A stretch of 64,000 bases of DNA. Source: Symbiodinium sp. CCMP2592 (Eukaryota > Sar > Dinophyceae > Suessiales > Symbiodiniaceae). The position numbers and the translations under genes are program-made. This document shows, piece after piece, positions 61,281 through 64,000 of the stretch. The DNA is taken from positions 2,927,704 through 2,991,703 of the forward strand of contig CAJNDT010000001.1 in the NCBI GenBank assembly GCA_905221615.1. The letters run 5' to 3'. Positions within the stretch are counted from its first letter, which is position 1. Every line of letters begins with the position of its first letter. The notes below the pieces were generated by a model, which searched no databases, was not told where the DNA came from, and worked only from the letters and a program-made list of their open reading frames with translations.

Positions 61281-63219
61281 TCACAAAGACACGAGAAAAG
61301 CCAATGCATCCATAGCTTCTTCAACATCTGCAACCTTCACCGTCTCAGTGGCTGCACGGTAATCCACTGCGCAAACAGCAGACTGCCACACCGCGAGCAA
61401 AACCGGAAACGAAAAGGAGTTGCCTGCCAGATCCATCATGAGGGCTTCCGTCAGCCAAGGCTTGTCATTCAGTCTTTTTTTGCGCTTCTTCGCACTATCG
61501 CCTGCAAGATTGGGAAATGGATCGTCACAAGCGTTGTATCCAGCCACATCCATGTCGCGCAAGAAAGTCTCGACCGGAAACCCTTGCAGGATCAAAGCTT
61601 CCCTCCCGAGCAGAAGCCTTGGAGGTCTCACAAGTTCAACAAAAAGAATCTGTCCAGGGAGCATGGTAGGCGCAACATGCTTTGTACACCCCTCAGCCAG
61701 CGTCATGGTGTGGATGCGGTTCAAAGACTGGCTCAGGTTGCGGAAGCCTGCCTGCGGCGCGTGGGACCGGGAAAGCACCAAGGCATCCTTTTCACGGTCT
61801 GTCAAGGTTCGAAACCATGGGCTGCTCTCCAATTCCCGACCTGCCGGTTGGCCCCATCGAACGCCTAAGGTTTCACTGGCCTTCAAGTGTTGCTCTACCC
61901 AGTTGGCAGCAGGCTGGGCTTTCGCCTTTGCCTTGGCTTTGGCATTGGCGGCCCTCTCTTCTGCTTGCGCCCGTTTGTTCTGCAACTCTAGAAGACCAGC
62001 CGAAACGGCTTCACAACTCCCATCCAAAAGGACCTCAGTGACGCACGGCGCAGATCGCATGCAAGAAGCTGTCATGCTTCTGAACATGGTTACAGACTGC
62101 GAGAGCGGACGGTCTTGGAAACAAAACTTGTGAAACGTCCGCTTGAAAAAGCAGATGTAGACCCGGCGCCGTTTGGATGGGCATCCAAACTCATGAGCAT
62201 CAGTCATCATTGGCTGAGCCTCATACCCGAAACCTTTCATCGTCTGCACAACCACGTCCATGTTGCTCTGCGCAGTCTGGCCGACGTTGTCGTCAAGGCC
62301 ATCCACGTTCCTGATTTGTGGTCAAATGTCGGAAGCGGATGAGAAGGACCTGAAGCCTAAAACCCTCCACTACTTCTACTTCTAACTTCAGACCCTACTT
62401 GAAAACAGATTATTTGAAAGCCCAAAAACAGTAAACACGGCAACCAACTCTACAAAAGTTGCAGCGTAGGAGCTCAAACACCACAATACCCGGCTGCTTG
62501 ATGGAAACGTAGCTTGCAAAGCCTTGCCATGTCTGCGCAGTTCCGCCACGCGAGTGCCCTTCGGCTATCACATGCTTCGACATGTCTCGCCCAGGATTCT
62601 GACGGGAAACGTCTTTGCAGCTCACACCGCACATGAACACATCCACCTGCGGGACCGGGCATTCTCGATTGTGCACAACACAATGGGCTGTCTCGTTTCC
62701 TAAGTTCTGTATGTCTGCAAAGATGCAAGTGTGATGACTCTCATCGTCATCCTCATCATCTGCCCCAAACAGATCTGCGAACAGCTCATCAGCATCCGCG
62801 CAACGGTGTGAGGCAGAAACTACATGCACCCACTTTTGCTTGTCTCTGCAGGACTCACAACTGAAGCGGTGCTGCAGCCTCACAGGCCACTTCGCTCCAG
62901 CAAAACTTGCATTAATGGCATGTGCTACGTACAAGGCACCCTCGCATCCAGAGCATGCGGAACCCCACGAAAGTTGGGTCTTCGGCATCTTGGCCACAGG
63001 CCCATCTCCGAACTGCTCGGGGTAGAATTTGGCAAAGCCATGCAAATTTTCTGCGGCACATTCCTTCAAGAGGGTGCAGTCTATGAACCACTTCGCCTCA
63101 ACAACCCGGCTAGAAGCCTCGGCCATCAAGACAGGCTCAGCTCTGGAGTTGGAGGAAACTCTGGACAGTTGCCGGGACTGAGACGAGCTCGTAGCGCTTT
63201 CAGTCGTCTCGAACGCCAT
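61281..63219 (-). CDS. Cytosine-5 DNA methyltransferase, two exons
   Basis: Exon 1 is 63219-62474 (ATG giving MAFETTESAT) and exon 2 is 62310-61281; the join is 1776 nt, 591 residues plus stop. The C5-methyltransferase motifs run in order: motif I SWGSACSGCEGALY (84-97), motif III FADIQNLG (168-174), motif IV MCGVSCKDVSRQN (196-208) with C201, VI FENVDG formed across the splice, motif VIII GCPSKRRRVY (291-300), LQGFPVE (490-496) and X DLAGNSFSF (542-550). Before catalytic C201 a Ser replaces the usual Pro. Other residues are conserved, so activity on DNA cytosine is plausible. A coiled Ala/Lys/Glu segment (EERAANAKAKAKAKA) lies at 366-380. It has an intron and no mobile-element flanks, so it looks like a host gene. 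The first possible trans-splice acceptor is TCTGGTTAG upstream of the ATG. Confidence 0.8.
62311..62473 (-). other. GC-AG intron of the methyltransferase gene
   Basis: 163 bp. On the minus strand the exon ends TTTGA, the intron begins GCTCCTACGC and ends ACAAATCAG, and the next exon begins GAACGTGGAT. Splicing recreates F-E-N-V-D, the conserved motif VI, and keeps the frame. GC donors and a G after the acceptor AG are known features of dinoflagellate introns. Unspliced, exon 1 would run on to a stop near 62410. Confidence 0.8.
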
Positions 63220-63842
63220 GCTGGGGAACAATGCCGCGGGCGGTCTAACCAGAGGCGGACATAATATATGGGCTAAAAGCCCCAAAACTCAAAACCGCGA
63301 CGCAGACCGTGGTGGTGACTACCCTGGAGCGCTACAAGTTGGAGGACTTCTGACGTCTGTAGTGTTTACCGTTTAATTGCACATCCTTGTTCTGTCATTG
63401 AGCCAACATCAACATGCAGACATGACATCACTGGCGGTCACACAAAACCCCTACACCCAAACTCTTTACTTAGGTTAACAGTTCACAGTGACAGTGACAA
63501 ACTGGCAACATCCGCTGAAGCGTTGAAGTTGAAGCCGAAGCTGGCAAGGAACCCACCACACGTGGCCACCACAAAACTCACCCAAAACGTCTTGACTTTG
63601 TCTTAACGCACAACATGCTAGCACCCTGCACTTTTCTTCACATTTCGCTCTGCGTGAAACGTCCTGCTCTTTGGTCTTTGTCTTTGTCTGCCCTGACGGA
63701 ACGGGCGAGCCGATATGAAGCTGTTAGCATTGGGAAAGTTCCCCTGAAATCTCCCGAACAACGACAACTCCATCAGCTCAAAGACTGAAGTAAAATGTCT
63801 CTGAAGCTGAAACTTGGCCCGAAGGCTCAAAGTCACAGCTCG
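63220..63842. other. Intergenic stretch upstream of the methyltransferase gene
   Basis: About 620 bp with no gene seen. There is no TATA box at a usual distance, as expected for dinoflagellates. CTTTGGTCTTTGTCTTTGTC at about 63670 is a short pyrimidine-rich repeat. The stretch separates two minus-strand genes and may contain trans-splicing signals. Confidence 0.4.
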
Positions 63843-63990
63843 ACATCAAAACGTGGCCAAAGGCCAAAGGCCTCAATCCACCTCTCGCTTTCGCTTTGAC
63901 TTGGATCCCATCAAAACGTGGCCGAAGGCCTCAATCCCCCTCTCGCTTTCGCTTTGACTTGGATCCGCTCTTCTTCTTCTTGCTCTCGCT
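63843..63990. repeat. Tandem duplication of a gene's 3' end
   Basis: Two copies of CTCTCGCTTTCGCTTTGACTTGGATCC preceded by CATCAAAACGTGGCC...GGCCTCAATC, period about 65 bp (63844-63908 and 63909-63973). Each contains, on the minus strand, the codons GSKSKRKRE followed by a Asp and a stop. Confidence 0.7.
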
Positions 63991-64000
63991 CTCATCGTCA
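63931..64000 (-). CDS. C-terminus of an unidentified gene (partial)
   Basis: From the window edge the minus strand reads DDESESKKKKSGSKSKRKR, then EGD and a TGA stop at 63931-63933. A lysine/serine-rich basic tail like this commonly serves as a nuclear localisation signal or nucleic-acid contact. The rest of the gene is outside the window, so the product is unknown. The adjacent duplicated tail downstream of the stop suggests slippage in the last exon. Low-complexity sequence leaves some doubt. Confidence 0.4.
   Translation of the reverse strand, partial: DDESESKKKKSGSKSKRKREGD

Overview
The window looks like nuclear DNA of a dinoflagellate, most likely a Symbiodinium-like alga. The evidence is a set of reverse transcriptases, tyrosine recombinases and cytosine-5 DNA methyltransferases of kinds I associate with dinoflagellate genomes, a coding gene whose only visible intron is GC-AG with G after the acceptor, few intact host genes and many nested repeats. 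No bacterial operon, rRNA, tRNA or CRISPR array was seen. Nearly all supportable coding sequence lies on the minus strand.

Region 1-35 kb is a cluster of segmental duplications. A block at about 2.64-7.75 kb recurs at 23.2-28.9 kb, and its first half recurs again at 29.3-31.9 kb. Each copy carries a paralogue of an unrecognised helical protein (intact at 2677-3471 and 29345-30112, frameshifted at 23271-24037). Between the blocks lie a gene with WADL-type repeats (18.1-18.7 kb), a scatter of repeated pyruvate-kinase-like exons (19.9-22.6 kb) and a degenerate telomere-like patch (22.6 kb).

Three elements with split direct repeats (A1-body-B1-A2-B2), as known for PAT/Ngaro-type tyrosine-recombinase retrotransposons, dominate the rest. 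E1 (7756-15736) carries, in transcription order, a tyrosine recombinase, a Gag-like protein, a cytosine-5 methyltransferase and RT-RNase H; the paralogous block at 28.7 kb preserves its empty target site. E2 (37399-58009) has the same order, but its methyltransferase-like domain is fused behind a putative 2OG-Fe(II) oxygenase-like domain. E3 (40165-51181) is an 11-kb, mostly non-coding element of hairpin-rich tandem arrays that sits inside the RT gene of E2. E2 itself sits inside a third RT gene (pieces at 36.2-37.4 and 58.0-58.1 kb). Conceptual removal of E3 and of E2 restores the reading frame at both sites without adding or losing a base.

The right end holds a frameshifted, 5'-truncated LINE-like element (about 58.1-60.8 kb), then what looks like a host gene: a two-exon cytosine-5 DNA methyltransferase of 591 residues (61281-63219), and at the edge the basic C-terminus of a further minus-strand gene. 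A host methyltransferase and two differently built retroelement methyltransferases thus lie within 55 kb.
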